From the NCBI GenBank assembly GCA_016934935.1, contig JAFGRW010000066.1:1-51754 (forward strand): 51,754 bases of DNA. The letters run 5' to 3'. Each line of letters opens with the position of its first letter. Positions within the stretch are counted from its first letter, which is position 1. The notes under the pieces were generated by a model. It worked only from the letters and a program-made list of their open reading frames with translations. It made no database searches and was not told the DNA's origin. Below, piece after piece: positions 16,827 through 24,084 of this stretch. This DNA is from Spirochaetota bacterium (GTDB lineage Bacteria; Spirochaetota; UBA4802; JAFGJZ01). Position numbers and translations under genes: made by a program.

Positions 16827-17834
16827 ATGGAAGATAATCAGAAAAAATCCGGTTTTTTTATGCGTAACAGAAAATACTTTTTGTTGATGGTTGTTTATGT
16901 GACTCTTTTCATGATTGTTTCGACTTTCATGATTGTAAAGCTTAATCAACCTGCCGGAAAGGTTAGAGTGCCCGATGTTAAAGGCAAGATTTTTAATAAT
17001 GTCTATAACTCATTAATAAGTCGTGAATTAAAGCCCGAAATAAGTTTTTTCGATGCTCAGGACGTAGACAGCGGCATCGTGTTAAAGCAGCATCCAGCTC
17101 CTGGAAGTATTGTTCCGCGAGAGAGCAGGGTGAAGCTGGTTATCAGTCGCAACAACCAAAAGGTAGAAGTTCCTGATGTTACTGGCGGGCCTATGATTAT
17201 TGCTAAAAACAAACTGTCTACTTTGCATATTGGTGAAAAAAAAGTATCACTTTTGCCGGGAGTCGTTTCGTATATTCCCTCATCAGAACATGAAGAAAAT
17301 ACGGTTATAGCGCAAAGTCCTCGTGCGGGTGAAAAAGTGGCTCCGCATTCCAGAATAAACCTTCTTGTTTCGACAGGTGTTTTGGGCCGTGATTCGAAAA
17401 TGCCACAGCTTTCGGGTCAATATATAGATCTTTGTTATGATTTGCTTCTTTCTCTTGGAGTTTCTGTCCGTCAGGAGATAGTAGCCGCGGATTCTGTTGA
17501 GGACTCAGGCAAAATATTGAAACAGTCAATAGAACCGGGCTCTGATATATCAAAAGGTGAAGAGATAGTTTTAACAGTTGCCTATTTTGAGCGAGAAAAT
17601 TGTTATTATCAGTCATACGAGAAGGTCTCTTTTTCGATACCGAGCGACTCCAAGGATGTTCTGTACGAGGCGTGGGTTGAGGATGAAGAGCATAAGCGAA
17701 TAAGATTTTCCAGAGTTTGTAAAGCAAACGAAAAAATTACATTTATTTTTCATAGAACCGGTAATGCCCGCATAGAGATAGTTAAAGACAAGGTGAAGGA
17801 AAAAATAATTACTATCGATGTTGATTCTTTCTAG
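16827..17834 (+). CDS. Membrane-anchored protein with three PASTA domains
   Basis: A 335-residue protein with a short cytoplasmic N-terminus, one membrane helix at about residues 15-37, and an exported part holding three PASTA repeats (starting near VPDVKGK, VPDVTGG and MPQLSGQ, each with a QxPxxG-like segment). PASTA domains bind peptidoglycan fragments or beta-lactams in Ser/Thr kinases and penicillin-binding proteins. Here there is no kinase or transpeptidase domain, so it is a stand-alone wall-binding or scaffold protein. The C-terminal 70 residues are beta-rich and unrecognised. It sits just upstream of the rpsP group, which has its own promoter. Confidence 0.8.
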   Translation: MEDNQKKSGFFMRNRKYFLLMVVYVTLFMIVSTFMIVKLNQPAGKVRVPDVKGKIFNNVYNSLISRELKPEISFFDAQDVDSGIVLKQHPAPGSIVPRESRVKLVISRNNQKVEVPDVTGGPMIIAKNKLSTLHIGEKKVSLLPGVVSYIPSSEHEENTVIAQSPRAGEKVAPHSRINLLVSTGVLGRDSKMPQLSGQYIDLCYDLLLSLGVSVRQEIVAADSVEDSGKILKQSIEPGSDISKGEEIVLTVAYFERENCYYQSYEKVSFSIPSDSKDVLYEAWVEDEEHKRIRFSRVCKANEKITFIFHRTGNARIEIVKDKVKEKIITIDVDSF

Positions 17835-17871
17835 GATGAGCGACATGGCTTAAAATGTTCGGATATTAATC

Positions 17872-17899
17872 TTGACAAAAAAGGGCGATTCTCAATAAT
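17872..17899 (+). promoter_or_regulatory. Sigma-70-type promoter of the rpsP operon
   Basis: TTGACA (17872-17877) is a perfect -35 box, and AATAAT (17894-17899) matches the -10 consensus at five of six positions with a 16-bp spacer. Transcription would begin near 17906. An inverted repeat (GGGCGATT at 17883-17890, AATCGTCC further on, one G-U pair) overlaps the promoter and may end upstream transcripts. Confidence 0.6.
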
Positions 17900-17930
17900 C
17901 GTCCTCTAACTATATTTGGAGGAAATTCAA

Positions 17931-18194
17931 TTGGTAAAGATTCGGTTGCAGCGTGTAGGTACAAAAAAAAGACCTTTTTACCGTTTAGTTGCTATTGATC
18001 ATAGAAAACGACGCGATGGCGCGGTTCTTGAAAGTCTAGGTCAGTATCAGCCTGTTATTAAAGGTGAGCAGCTTACACTCGATGAAGAAAGGGTGCTTAA
18101 GTGGTTAAATGTAGGAGCTCAACCTACCGACACAGTTCTTGATCTTCTTAAGAAACAAGGTCTTTGGAAAAAGTTTTCATCTGCTTCAAAATAA
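17931..18194 (+). CDS. rpsP: Small-subunit ribosomal protein S16
   Basis: An 87-residue bS16 protein beginning VKIRLQRVGTKKRPFYRLV, the family's characteristic N-terminus, with length close to normal. I start it at the TTG at 17931, eight bases after GGAGG (17918-17922); the in-frame TTG at 17916 would lie on that site. It opens a translation-related operon with khpA, rimM, trmD and rplS. The order rpsP-KH-rimM-trmD-rplS-rnhB is widely conserved in bacteria. Confidence 0.95.
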   Translation: MVKIRLQRVGTKKRPFYRLVAIDHRKRRDGAVLESLGQYQPVIKGEQLTLDEERVLKWLNVGAQPTDTVLDLLKKQGLWKKFSSASK

Positions 18195-18204
18195 GGAGGG
18201 ATGA

Positions 18205-18441
18205 GTGGACTATAAAGAACTTGTAGATTTTTTAGTTAAGTCGCTTGTTGATAATCCTGATGATGTCGAAATTAATCAGATCGAAGGTGAAAAGTCAACC
18301 ATACTTGAGTTGAGTGTAGCGGGCGATGATATTGGTAAGGTTATCGGTAAGCATGGCCGTATAGCTCGTGCTATACGCACTGTTTTAAATGCAGCTTCTG
18401 CAAAATCCGGAAAACGGGTAGTGTTGGAAATATTGGATTGA
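18205..18441 (+). CDS. khpA: KH-domain RNA-binding protein KhpA
   Basis: A 78-residue protein that is almost entirely one type II KH domain, with the nucleic-acid-binding loop GKVIGKHGR. In other bacteria KhpA pairs with KhpB and influences cell elongation and RNA stability. It uses a GTG start five bases after a strong GGAGGG. It lies between rpsP and rimM, its standard place, and its stop codon overlaps the TTG start of rimM. Confidence 0.92.
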   Translation: MDYKELVDFLVKSLVDNPDDVEINQIEGEKSTILELSVAGDDIGKVIGKHGRIARAIRTVLNAASAKSGKRVVLEILD

Positions 18442-18962
18442 GTGAAAGTTACTATACAGTTGCCAAGGTGTCTTCGCCTTTCGGACTTGATGGCGGATTG
18501 AAGCTGTCTTTGATTACGGATTTTCCCGGACGTCTTGTGTCTGGGCGACGACTGTTTGTTGATATTAATGGTTTTTACCGGGAAGTGATTATTAAATCTT
18601 TCTCGGTTACATCCGGTAAGCATGGTACGATGTTTTTAGAGGGTGTTTGTACCCGAGCGGACGCGGAGTCGTTGCGCGGATATAGTCTTGTTATTCCGGA
18701 GTCAGAGGTTCGTGACGTTGGTTGTGAGCTGGATGACGATGTTTTTCAGTATTGTGACTTGATGGAATGTGAGGTTTTATACAAGGGAGCTTCTTTCGGT
18801 ACAGTTATTGGTATTACTGAAGGAGGTGGCGGCGAGTTGCTTATTATTGAGAGCAAAGGTCGCGAGTATATGATTCCCTTTGTGTCTGAAATGGTAGATA
18901 CATCCGCGATTCGTGATCATAAAATCACAATTAGTCCGGCAGAGGGATTATTGGAATTTTGA
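18438..18962 (+). CDS. rimM: Ribosome maturation factor RimM
   Basis: A 174-residue RimM that helps assemble the 30S head and binds S19. The N-terminal beta-barrel carries VSSPFGLDGGLKLSLITDFP, and the C-terminal PRC-barrel carries YMIPFVSEMV and a final EGLLEF. It begins at a TTG overlapping the khpA stop (TTGA), which suggests translational coupling. Its position before trmD supports the call. Confidence 0.9.
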   Translation: MSESYYTVAKVSSPFGLDGGLKLSLITDFPGRLVSGRRLFVDINGFYREVIIKSFSVTSGKHGTMFLEGVCTRADAESLRGYSLVIPESEVRDVGCELDDDVFQYCDLMECEVLYKGASFGTVIGITEGGGGELLIIESKGREYMIPFVSEMVDTSAIRDHKITISPAEGLLEF

Positions 18963-19657
18963 AAACTCTGAATATTTTGACTCTTTTTCCCGATTTTTTC
19001 AGGAGTCCATTTGAAACTGGCCTTTTGTCAAAATTTTTGCAAAGAGGTGACCTGTTACTGAATTTGGTTGATATCCGGGAGTTTTCGGATGATTCTTTTA
19101 AAAGATGTGATGATTATCCCTACGGTGGCGGAAGTGGGATGGTTCTTAAACCTGAGCCACTTTTTAAAGCGTTGGATTCTCTCGATAACAGGGGCACAGT
19201 TATTTTAACTTCACCTTCGGGTGAACCTTTGAATCAGGAAAAGGTAAAAGGATTTGCCGGTTTAGAAGATATTACCATTATCTGCGGTCATTATGAAGGT
19301 GTAGACCAAAGGGTAGTTGACGAATACGTTGACTTTGAGATCTCTGTCGGCGATTATGTGTTGTCCGGCGGGGAGTTTGCCGCGTTGATCATAACCGACG
19401 CTGTTGTTCGTTATTTACCGGGGTTTATGTCTAATCCCGGGTCGCTGGTCGAGGAGTCTTTTGAAGGTTCCCTATTGGAGTATCCTCATTATACCAGACC
19501 GGAAAATTTCAGGGAACACCAGGTTCCACCGGTGCTTTTAAGTGGAAACCATGCGGAAATTGCCAAGTGGCGGTTAAATAAAAGAGTGGAAAAAACCAGG
19601 CGTGTGCGCCCGGATTTGTATAAACAATATGAAATTATCAAAGAGAAACAGAGGTGA
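18959..19657 (+). CDS. trmD: tRNA (guanine-N1-)-methyltransferase TrmD
   Basis: A 232-residue SPOUT methyltransferase that makes m1G37 in tRNAs reading codons with C at the first position, preventing frameshifts. The knotted SAM-binding region is visible: DYPYGGGSGMVLKPEPL, ICGHYEGVDQR and SVGDYVLSGGEFAAL. The C-terminal helical part contains PHYTRP. The TTG start overlaps the rimM stop (TTGA). Its length is in the usual range. Confidence 0.95.
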   Translation: MKTLNILTLFPDFFRSPFETGLLSKFLQRGDLLLNLVDIREFSDDSFKRCDDYPYGGGSGMVLKPEPLFKALDSLDNRGTVILTSPSGEPLNQEKVKGFAGLEDITIICGHYEGVDQRVVDEYVDFEISVGDYVLSGGEFAALIITDAVVRYLPGFMSNPGSLVEESFEGSLLEYPHYTRPENFREHQVPPVLLSGNHAEIAKWRLNKRVEKTRRVRPDLYKQYEIIKEKQR

Positions 19658-19662
19658 TATAG

Positions 19663-20022
19663 ATGAATGCTGTTGAAAAGCTGGGATTAGAGCTTTCTGA
19701 AGTTAAAAGAGAAGTGGATTTTGAAGTTGGAGATACAGTACGTGTTCATTACAAAATTATTGAAGGAACTCGTGAGCGTATTCAGATCTATGAAGGAGCT
19801 GTAATCGCGATTAACAATAAATGCGCTGGTAAAACCTTTACTGTTCGCCGTGTATCTTTCGATGTCGGTGTTGAGCGTGTTTTCCCGCTGCTTTCGCCAC
19901 GTATTGCTAAAATTGAAGTTATTCGTAAGGCCAAGGTTCGAAGATCAAAGCTTTATTATCTTCGTGAGCGTACCGGTAAGTCGGCTAAACTTAAAGAAAG
20001 AAGACATATTTCCAAGAAATAG
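19663..20022 (+). CDS. rplS: Large-subunit ribosomal protein L19
   Basis: A 119-residue bL19 protein with the familiar [22 protein letters not shown] and the segment [19 protein letters not shown], followed by the basic tail. It lies five bases after the trmD stop behind AGAGGTG, and ends the strictly translational part of the operon. Confidence 0.95.
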   Translation: MNAVEKLGLELSEVKREVDFEVGDTVRVHYKIIEGTRERIQIYEGAVIAINNKCAGKTFTVRRVSFDVGVERVFPLLSPRIAKIEVIRKAKVRRSKLYYLRERTGKSAKLKERRHISKK

Positions 20023-20030
20023 GCTTTTTT

Positions 20031-20657
20031 ATGACGGCTGAGTCTCCCTCTTTTGAATATGAACAGATCTATTCCAAAGGGGGACCTGTAGCCGGCCTTG
20101 ATGAGGCAGGCCGTGGAGCTCTTGCCGGTCCGCTTTATGTTGGTTGTGTTGTCTTTCCTCCTTCTTATTATCCGAATCCTCCATCAGAATTGTTTGTGAT
20201 TAATGATTCTAAAAAAATTCCTAAGAAAAGACGTTTGCAAGTTTATCAAATAGTAATAGATCATGCGCTTTTTTACGATTTTGAACCCTCTTATCCAGAT
20301 GAAATTGATACATATAATATAAATGGTGCTACGCGTCTTGCGGTTAACCGGTTGCTCGACCGTGTCCCCTTTGAAATCTGTACTGCTATTTTGGACGGAA
20401 ATTTCAGATTTGAATCAAAGCACCCACTTGTTTCGCTTAAAAAAGGGGATTCTCTTTCATTATCAGTGGCGGCAGCTTCAATTATAGCGAAGGTTCAGAG
20501 AGATTCATTTATGTGTGATCTGAAAAGTGGAAAATATCCATATGGTTTCGATAAAAACGCAGGTTATGGTACCAGGGTCCACCTTGATGCCATCGGTAAA
20601 TACGGGCCATCCGATCAGCATCGTAGAAGCTATGAACCTGTCAGGTCGCTGCTTTGA
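20031..20657 (+). CDS. rnhB: Ribonuclease HII
   Basis: A 208-residue RNase HII that cuts RNA in RNA-DNA hybrids and removes single ribonucleotides from DNA. The catalytic Asp and Glu are in AGLDEAGRGALAGPL; a third acid is in AILDGN; SIIAKVQRD supplies another conserved Asp. Its length is normal. It follows rplS by eight bases and overlaps the next gene by four. Confidence 0.93.
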   Translation: MTAESPSFEYEQIYSKGGPVAGLDEAGRGALAGPLYVGCVVFPPSYYPNPPSELFVINDSKKIPKKRRLQVYQIVIDHALFYDFEPSYPDEIDTYNINGATRLAVNRLLDRVPFEICTAILDGNFRFESKHPLVSLKKGDSLSLSVAAASIIAKVQRDSFMCDLKSGKYPYGFDKNAGYGTRVHLDAIGKYGPSDQHRRSYEPVRSLL

Positions 20658-21616
20658 AGATCGAAAACGCCATAAAAATTGAAGGTGCTCTTTCTCGCAA
20701 CAGGGCTTTGACATCATTATCGCCTGGAGACAGTGTGAGAGTGGTTATTCTCGAAAAGATTGACAATGCGCGTGCTGTTGTGAATCTTCTAGGTAACAGG
20801 GTGACAGCGCAGTTTTCGGAAGGTGTTCCTGATAAAAAAACTGTTTTGCTGACGATTACCGGTAATAGCGGAGGCAAATTGGTTTTTAAGCGGCAAACGG
20901 GCTCTTCGGAAGCACTGACGTTTAAATCTGTTTTATTAGGCGACAAGATGCCGGATCAGCTGTTTTTACGTTCTATTGGAGCGGGGGTTTCGGACATTTT
21001 TACTTTTAACCGTCTGCTGCTGCAACACCGCTTAAAAAGACGTATACCAGACCACAAAAAAATATTTAGCCGGCTACTATCACAGGGGTTCAGCGAAAAA
21101 GAGCTTTCGAGTCTTTCCATGTTTGGATTTAAAAAGGTGCCGTCTATAATAACGCATTTTTCAGATTTGTTTGCTGAAAATAGTGTATCAGATAGCGAGC
21201 TAGAGGAGCTGGAAGCCAAATTAGGGAATTTAAGCAGTGAGGATTTACAAATGCTATTTGATTCTGTTTTTGATGAATCATCGGCGTTGTTTCTTTTAAA
21301 TATTGACAGCACATACCGCTGGTTTAATATCTTGTTTGAGGAAGATTATATCTGTATCAGTTTCGAGTTCGAGAAATCTGGTTTAATTCAACTGGTTGCA
21401 AAAGAAGATACAACGGATATAAATATTTCACTGTTTTTTGAATCCGGTGACTTTCGTAAAAAGTTTATGTCGGAATTTGAAAATCTTGACAAGATTATTC
21501 GTAACGGCAATAAAAAGATTAGGCTTGTAACTTGGCTCTTGTCAGATTCGGTTACAATGCTTAATAAAGAGATAAACCGTGCTGTGCAAAATCCTGTTTT
21601 GGATATAAGAGCTTGA
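20654..21616 (+). CDS. FliK-like protein (YlqG position)
   Basis: A 320-residue cytoplasmic protein. The first 75 residues (SPGDSVRVVILEKIDNARA and TAQFSEGVPDKKTVLLTI) resemble the N-terminal part of FliK-type hook-length proteins, and the C-terminal 90 residues look like a weak FliK C-domain. It is followed by a FlhB C-domain homologue, and this pair next to rnhB matches the Bacillus subtilis order rnhB-ylqG-ylqH. The start is a TTG overlapping the rnhB stop. FliK normally contacts the FlhB C-domain, so the pair may interact. The FliK relationship is my inference from weak similarity and context. Confidence 0.55.
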   Translation: MKIENAIKIEGALSRNRALTSLSPGDSVRVVILEKIDNARAVVNLLGNRVTAQFSEGVPDKKTVLLTITGNSGGKLVFKRQTGSSEALTFKSVLLGDKMPDQLFLRSIGAGVSDIFTFNRLLLQHRLKRRIPDHKKIFSRLLSQGFSEKELSSLSMFGFKKVPSIITHFSDLFAENSVSDSELEELEAKLGNLSSEDLQMLFDSVFDESSALFLLNIDSTYRWFNILFEEDYICISFEFEKSGLIQLVAKEDTTDINISLFFESGDFRKKFMSEFENLDKIIRNGNKKIRLVTWLLSDSVTMLNKEINRAVQNPVLDIRA

Positions 21617-21876
21617 TAAATAAAAGTAAAAAATCTATTGCTCTGAAGTATGACGCAAAAACTGATGCAGCTCCATATGTTGTAGTTAAAGCTTGCAACG
21701 AGCTGTCGGATATAATGTTAAAAATTGCCCGTGAAAAGGGAATACCGGAGTACAAAGACGAAGATTTGGCTGAAGCGCTTTATGTGTTGCCAGAGGGGCA
21801 GCAAATTTCACCTGACTTTTATAAGGCGGTGGCAGAAGTTATAGCATATTGTTACAGTATTAAAGGAATGGATTAG
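21613..21876 (+). CDS. FlhB C-domain homologue without the export-switch motif (YlqH type)
   Basis: An 87-residue protein matching the cytoplasmic C-terminal domain of the flagellar export switch FlhB: SIALKYDAKTDAAPYVVVKA, IAREKGIPEYKDEDLAEALY. The autocleavage motif NPTH, which begins this domain in true FlhB, is absent, as are the membrane helices. Such detached homologues occur in many bacteria; in some species they can partly replace the FlhB C-domain. The TTG start overlaps the stop of the FliK-like gene (TTGA), so the two proteins are probably made together. Confidence 0.8.
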   Translation: MINKSKKSIALKYDAKTDAAPYVVVKACNELSDIMLKIAREKGIPEYKDEDLAEALYVLPEGQQISPDFYKAVAEVIAYCYSIKGMD

Positions 21877-21882
21877 GTCTGA

Positions 21883-23046
21883 ATGAAACGAATTCTTGTA
21901 GAAGAGCTTAAACCCGGCATGAGGTTTACCAAGGAAGTCATGATTGACAGCAGCAATGTCCTTGCCGGTGCCAATGTGCCTATCCAGGAGTCAGATATTA
22001 AGCGTCTTATGAAATGGGGGATAAGTGAGGTTACTACCGAAGGTCAGCTTTTAACGGGGGCAGCTGGCGGTAGCAGTGTTGCCATATCTGAACAGTTTAA
22101 CAAGGTTCTGGATGATTATAATGTTCTGATCTCTCTTAAGGATCAGCTTATTGAAGTTCATACTCGTACTGTAAAAGAAGTGTCTCGCATACATACGGCG
22201 ATACGCAATGATCGCATGTTCAATATCCAGGAGTTGACTAAATGTGTTGAGGATATATATAACCTGATTAGGCAAAATAGAAATGTTTTTCTTTTTGTTC
22301 AACGACAGGAAAATGAAAAAGATACAATGGCAGTGCATAGTGTTAACTCGGCCATTTATGCAATGGTAATAGGATTGACTCTTGAGTATTCACGTTCAAA
22401 AGTAAAGGATCTTGGCATTGGTGTTCTGTTGATTAATGCGGGTATGGTTCAGATTCCTTTATATATCGTGAATAAAGAGGGTGACCTTAACGAGCGTGAA
22501 TTGCAACAGATTAAGAGCCATCCGGTTTTAGGGTATCAGGTCTTGAAAAATTTAGGAAATATATCAGAGGATATAGCACAGATATCACTTCAACATCATG
22601 AGCAATTTAACGGAGGGGGGTATCCCAAACGGCTTAAAGGTATCGAAATATCCGAAGCAGCGCGCATAGCATCTGTTGCTGATAATTATGAAGCTATGGT
22701 TGAAAAAAAGAGTTATCGCCCCAGGCATTTTTACTATACAGCCATGAAACAATTAGTTGCTACCGGTGCCCGGAAATTTGATCCGGTAATACTTAGAATA
22801 TTTATATCCATTCTATCTGTATATCCTATAGGTTCTCTTGTGGAACTTAACAATAAAAAAATTGGCGTTGTGATAGGCACTATCAAGGATAATCCATTGC
22901 GACCAATAGTTAAAATGGTTAGGGATGAGAAAGGTGAAAGGGTAAAGGGTGTCGAAATTATTAATCTTGTTGAGGAATTTGATCTTTTTATTACACAGAC
23001 GATTGACGAGTACAAAGCCGGTATTAATCTTTCCGAGCTGTTTTAA
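21883..23046 (+). CDS. Degenerate HD-GYP domain protein
   Basis: A 387-residue protein. Residues 1-60 form the small N-terminal domain often seen before HD-GYP (MKRILVEELKPGMRFTKEV). Residues about 145-300 are an HD-GYP domain, whose active members cut c-di-GMP. His152, His213, HHE (238-240) and GGGYP (244-248) are present, but the defining His-Asp pair is replaced by Asn185-Ala186 in LLINAGMVQIP. Loss of two metal ligands argues against normal catalysis, so this may be a c-di-GMP receptor. The C-terminal 90 residues are beta-rich and common in this family. It lies in the FliK/FlhB-like group, consistent with a motility link. Confidence 0.82.
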   Translation: MKRILVEELKPGMRFTKEVMIDSSNVLAGANVPIQESDIKRLMKWGISEVTTEGQLLTGAAGGSSVAISEQFNKVLDDYNVLISLKDQLIEVHTRTVKEVSRIHTAIRNDRMFNIQELTKCVEDIYNLIRQNRNVFLFVQRQENEKDTMAVHSVNSAIYAMVIGLTLEYSRSKVKDLGIGVLLINAGMVQIPLYIVNKEGDLNERELQQIKSHPVLGYQVLKNLGNISEDIAQISLQHHEQFNGGGYPKRLKGIEISEAARIASVADNYEAMVEKKSYRPRHFYYTAMKQLVATGARKFDPVILRIFISILSVYPIGSLVELNNKKIGVVIGTIKDNPLRPIVKMVRDEKGERVKGVEIINLVEEFDLFITQTIDEYKAGINLSELF

Positions 23047-23399
23047 TGGATGATCGGGCAGAAAAAGGCGGGCGTGGTGAACAACTTGCTGTTGATTATC
23101 TTGAAAATCAGGGATTTACTATATTAACACAAAATTATCGCTATGGACGCTATGCCGAAATAGATATTATTGCTCAAAAAGATGAGCTACTGCTTTTTGT
23201 CGAAGTTCGATCACAGGATACTTTTCAGATGGGTTCAGCCCTCCATTCCGTTAGACAGAGTAAAATAGATAAACTTCGTAAATGTGCCCGCTCTTATCTC
23301 GCTTTTGTTTATCCCCAAGACAGGGAAGTAGATTGCCGTTTTGACTTGATAACCATAGACAAGGGTGAATTAACCTGGTATCAGGATATATCAAGATAA
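23046..23399 (+). CDS. yraN: UPF0102 family protein YraN
   Basis: A 117-residue protein with the nuclease-like core of the YraN family: GGRGEQLAVDYLENQGF, YAEIDIIAQ, LLFVEVRS and a basic region around RQSKIDKLRKC. The acid residues and ExR pattern resemble Holliday-junction resolvases of archaea, but the biochemical role is not settled. The ATG shares one base with the preceding stop (TAATG). It usually lies beside rnhB in bacteria, as it nearly does here. Confidence 0.9.
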   Translation: MDDRAEKGGRGEQLAVDYLENQGFTILTQNYRYGRYAEIDIIAQKDELLLFVEVRSQDTFQMGSALHSVRQSKIDKLRKCARSYLAFVYPQDREVDCRFDLITIDKGELTWYQDISR

Positions 23400-23656
23400 A
23401 TTGAATTTTTTTTATCACTCTCCATAATCAAAAAAATGCATAATAATCACCTCTAAAAATCAACATTTTCATTAAAAACTGATAAAAATGGTGATTTTAT
23501 CATGCTTTATGACTGAAAAAAAGACATTAGAAATTCATTTTTAGTGGTTTTCTTGTGTTTAAGCTGTGTTTGGTTTATACGTTTTTTTTTATCAGTTATA
23601 AAGAAATACTAATCAAAAACGGCATTTTGCCCGAACTTTTTATTAGGTATGATCTC

Positions 23657-23676
23657 CCTGTTCAAGGAGGAACAGG
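23657..23676 (+). promoter_or_regulatory. Hairpin with AAGGAG loop (CsrA-like target)
   Basis: CCTGTTC (23657-23663) and GAACAGG (23670-23676) form a perfect 7-bp stem around the loop AAGGAG. A GGA in a hairpin loop is the classic target of the translational regulator CsrA. Two more AAGGAG motifs follow within 60 bases. An ATG at 23677 opens a 17-codon frame that runs into the FlgM-like gene. I infer translational control; no regulator was identified. Confidence 0.45.
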
Positions 23677-23698
23677 ATGCCGAAAAAGGAGTTTCGTC

Positions 23699-23866
23699 AT
23701 GAAAAATCTCATGCTCAAGGAGGGACGTGAGATTGAGTCAGGTTTGGGTGTAGAGCGCAGCAGTACAAGAGTTGATAAATACAAACAACTAATTTCTGAT
23801 GAGAGCTACATCGATTTTGCTATTACGCGTATAGCAACGGATCTGTCTCATTACCTCACTAAATGA
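23699..23866 (+). CDS. Small FlgM-like protein
   Basis: A 55-residue protein. The ATG at 23699 follows AAAAAGGAG; a longer frame from 23555 gives an unlikely N-terminus. The second half (RVDKYKQLISDESY, then TRIATDL) follows the pattern of the FlgM C-terminus, which binds flagellar sigma-28 and blocks it until hook completion. The match is short, so the call is tentative; the flagellar-type genes upstream support it. Two hairpins follow the stop. The preceding stretch 23400-23698 is gene-free and holds an AT-rich inverted repeat (GATAAAA...TTTTATC) near 23489-23509. Confidence 0.5.
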   Translation: MKNLMLKEGREIESGLGVERSSTRVDKYKQLISDESYIDFAITRIATDLSHYLTK

Positions 23867-23882
23867 ATGCCCTGCAATCATG

Positions 23883-23901
23883 GCCGGCTATATTAGCCGG
23901 C
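23883..23901 (+). terminator. Perfect 8-bp GC-rich hairpin
   Basis: GCCGGCTA and TAGCCGGC pair around a three-base loop shortly after the FlgM-like stop codon. No T run follows directly, so on its own it may act as an RNA-end stabiliser. A second terminator lies 13 bases further on. Confidence 0.5.
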
Positions 23902-23913
23902 AACTCCTCACAT

Positions 23914-23935
23914 AAAAGCCGGTAAAACGGTTTTT
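23914..23935 (+). terminator. Rho-independent terminator
   Basis: An 8-bp stem (AAAAGCCG with CGGTTTTT, one G-U pair) with a six-base loop and a run of T in its right arm. It lies downstream of the FlgM-like gene and upstream of the molybdoenzyme gene. Confidence 0.6.
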
Positions 23936-24084
23936 ATGCTTTTAACGGTCAAAAAAATTGTGTTGAAATGAACCCGGTACAGGATAAAGTAGTCCGATAT
24001 TCCCGTTAAGCCGAATTTGCAGTTTATGGCTGAAAACAACAAAAATTATCAATAATATTGTGTGCTTGACGTGTCGGAGGATGG

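Noticed and set aside
23555..23698. Longer start for the FlgM-like gene
   Set aside because: The added N-terminus is unlike a protein start, has no ribosome-binding site, and would cover the hairpin leader.
23677..23730. 17-codon frame starting after the CsrA-like hairpin as a gene in its own right
   Set aside because: It has a good ribosome-binding site, but it is too short and unconserved-looking to call as a gene; it is noted as a possible leader peptide only.
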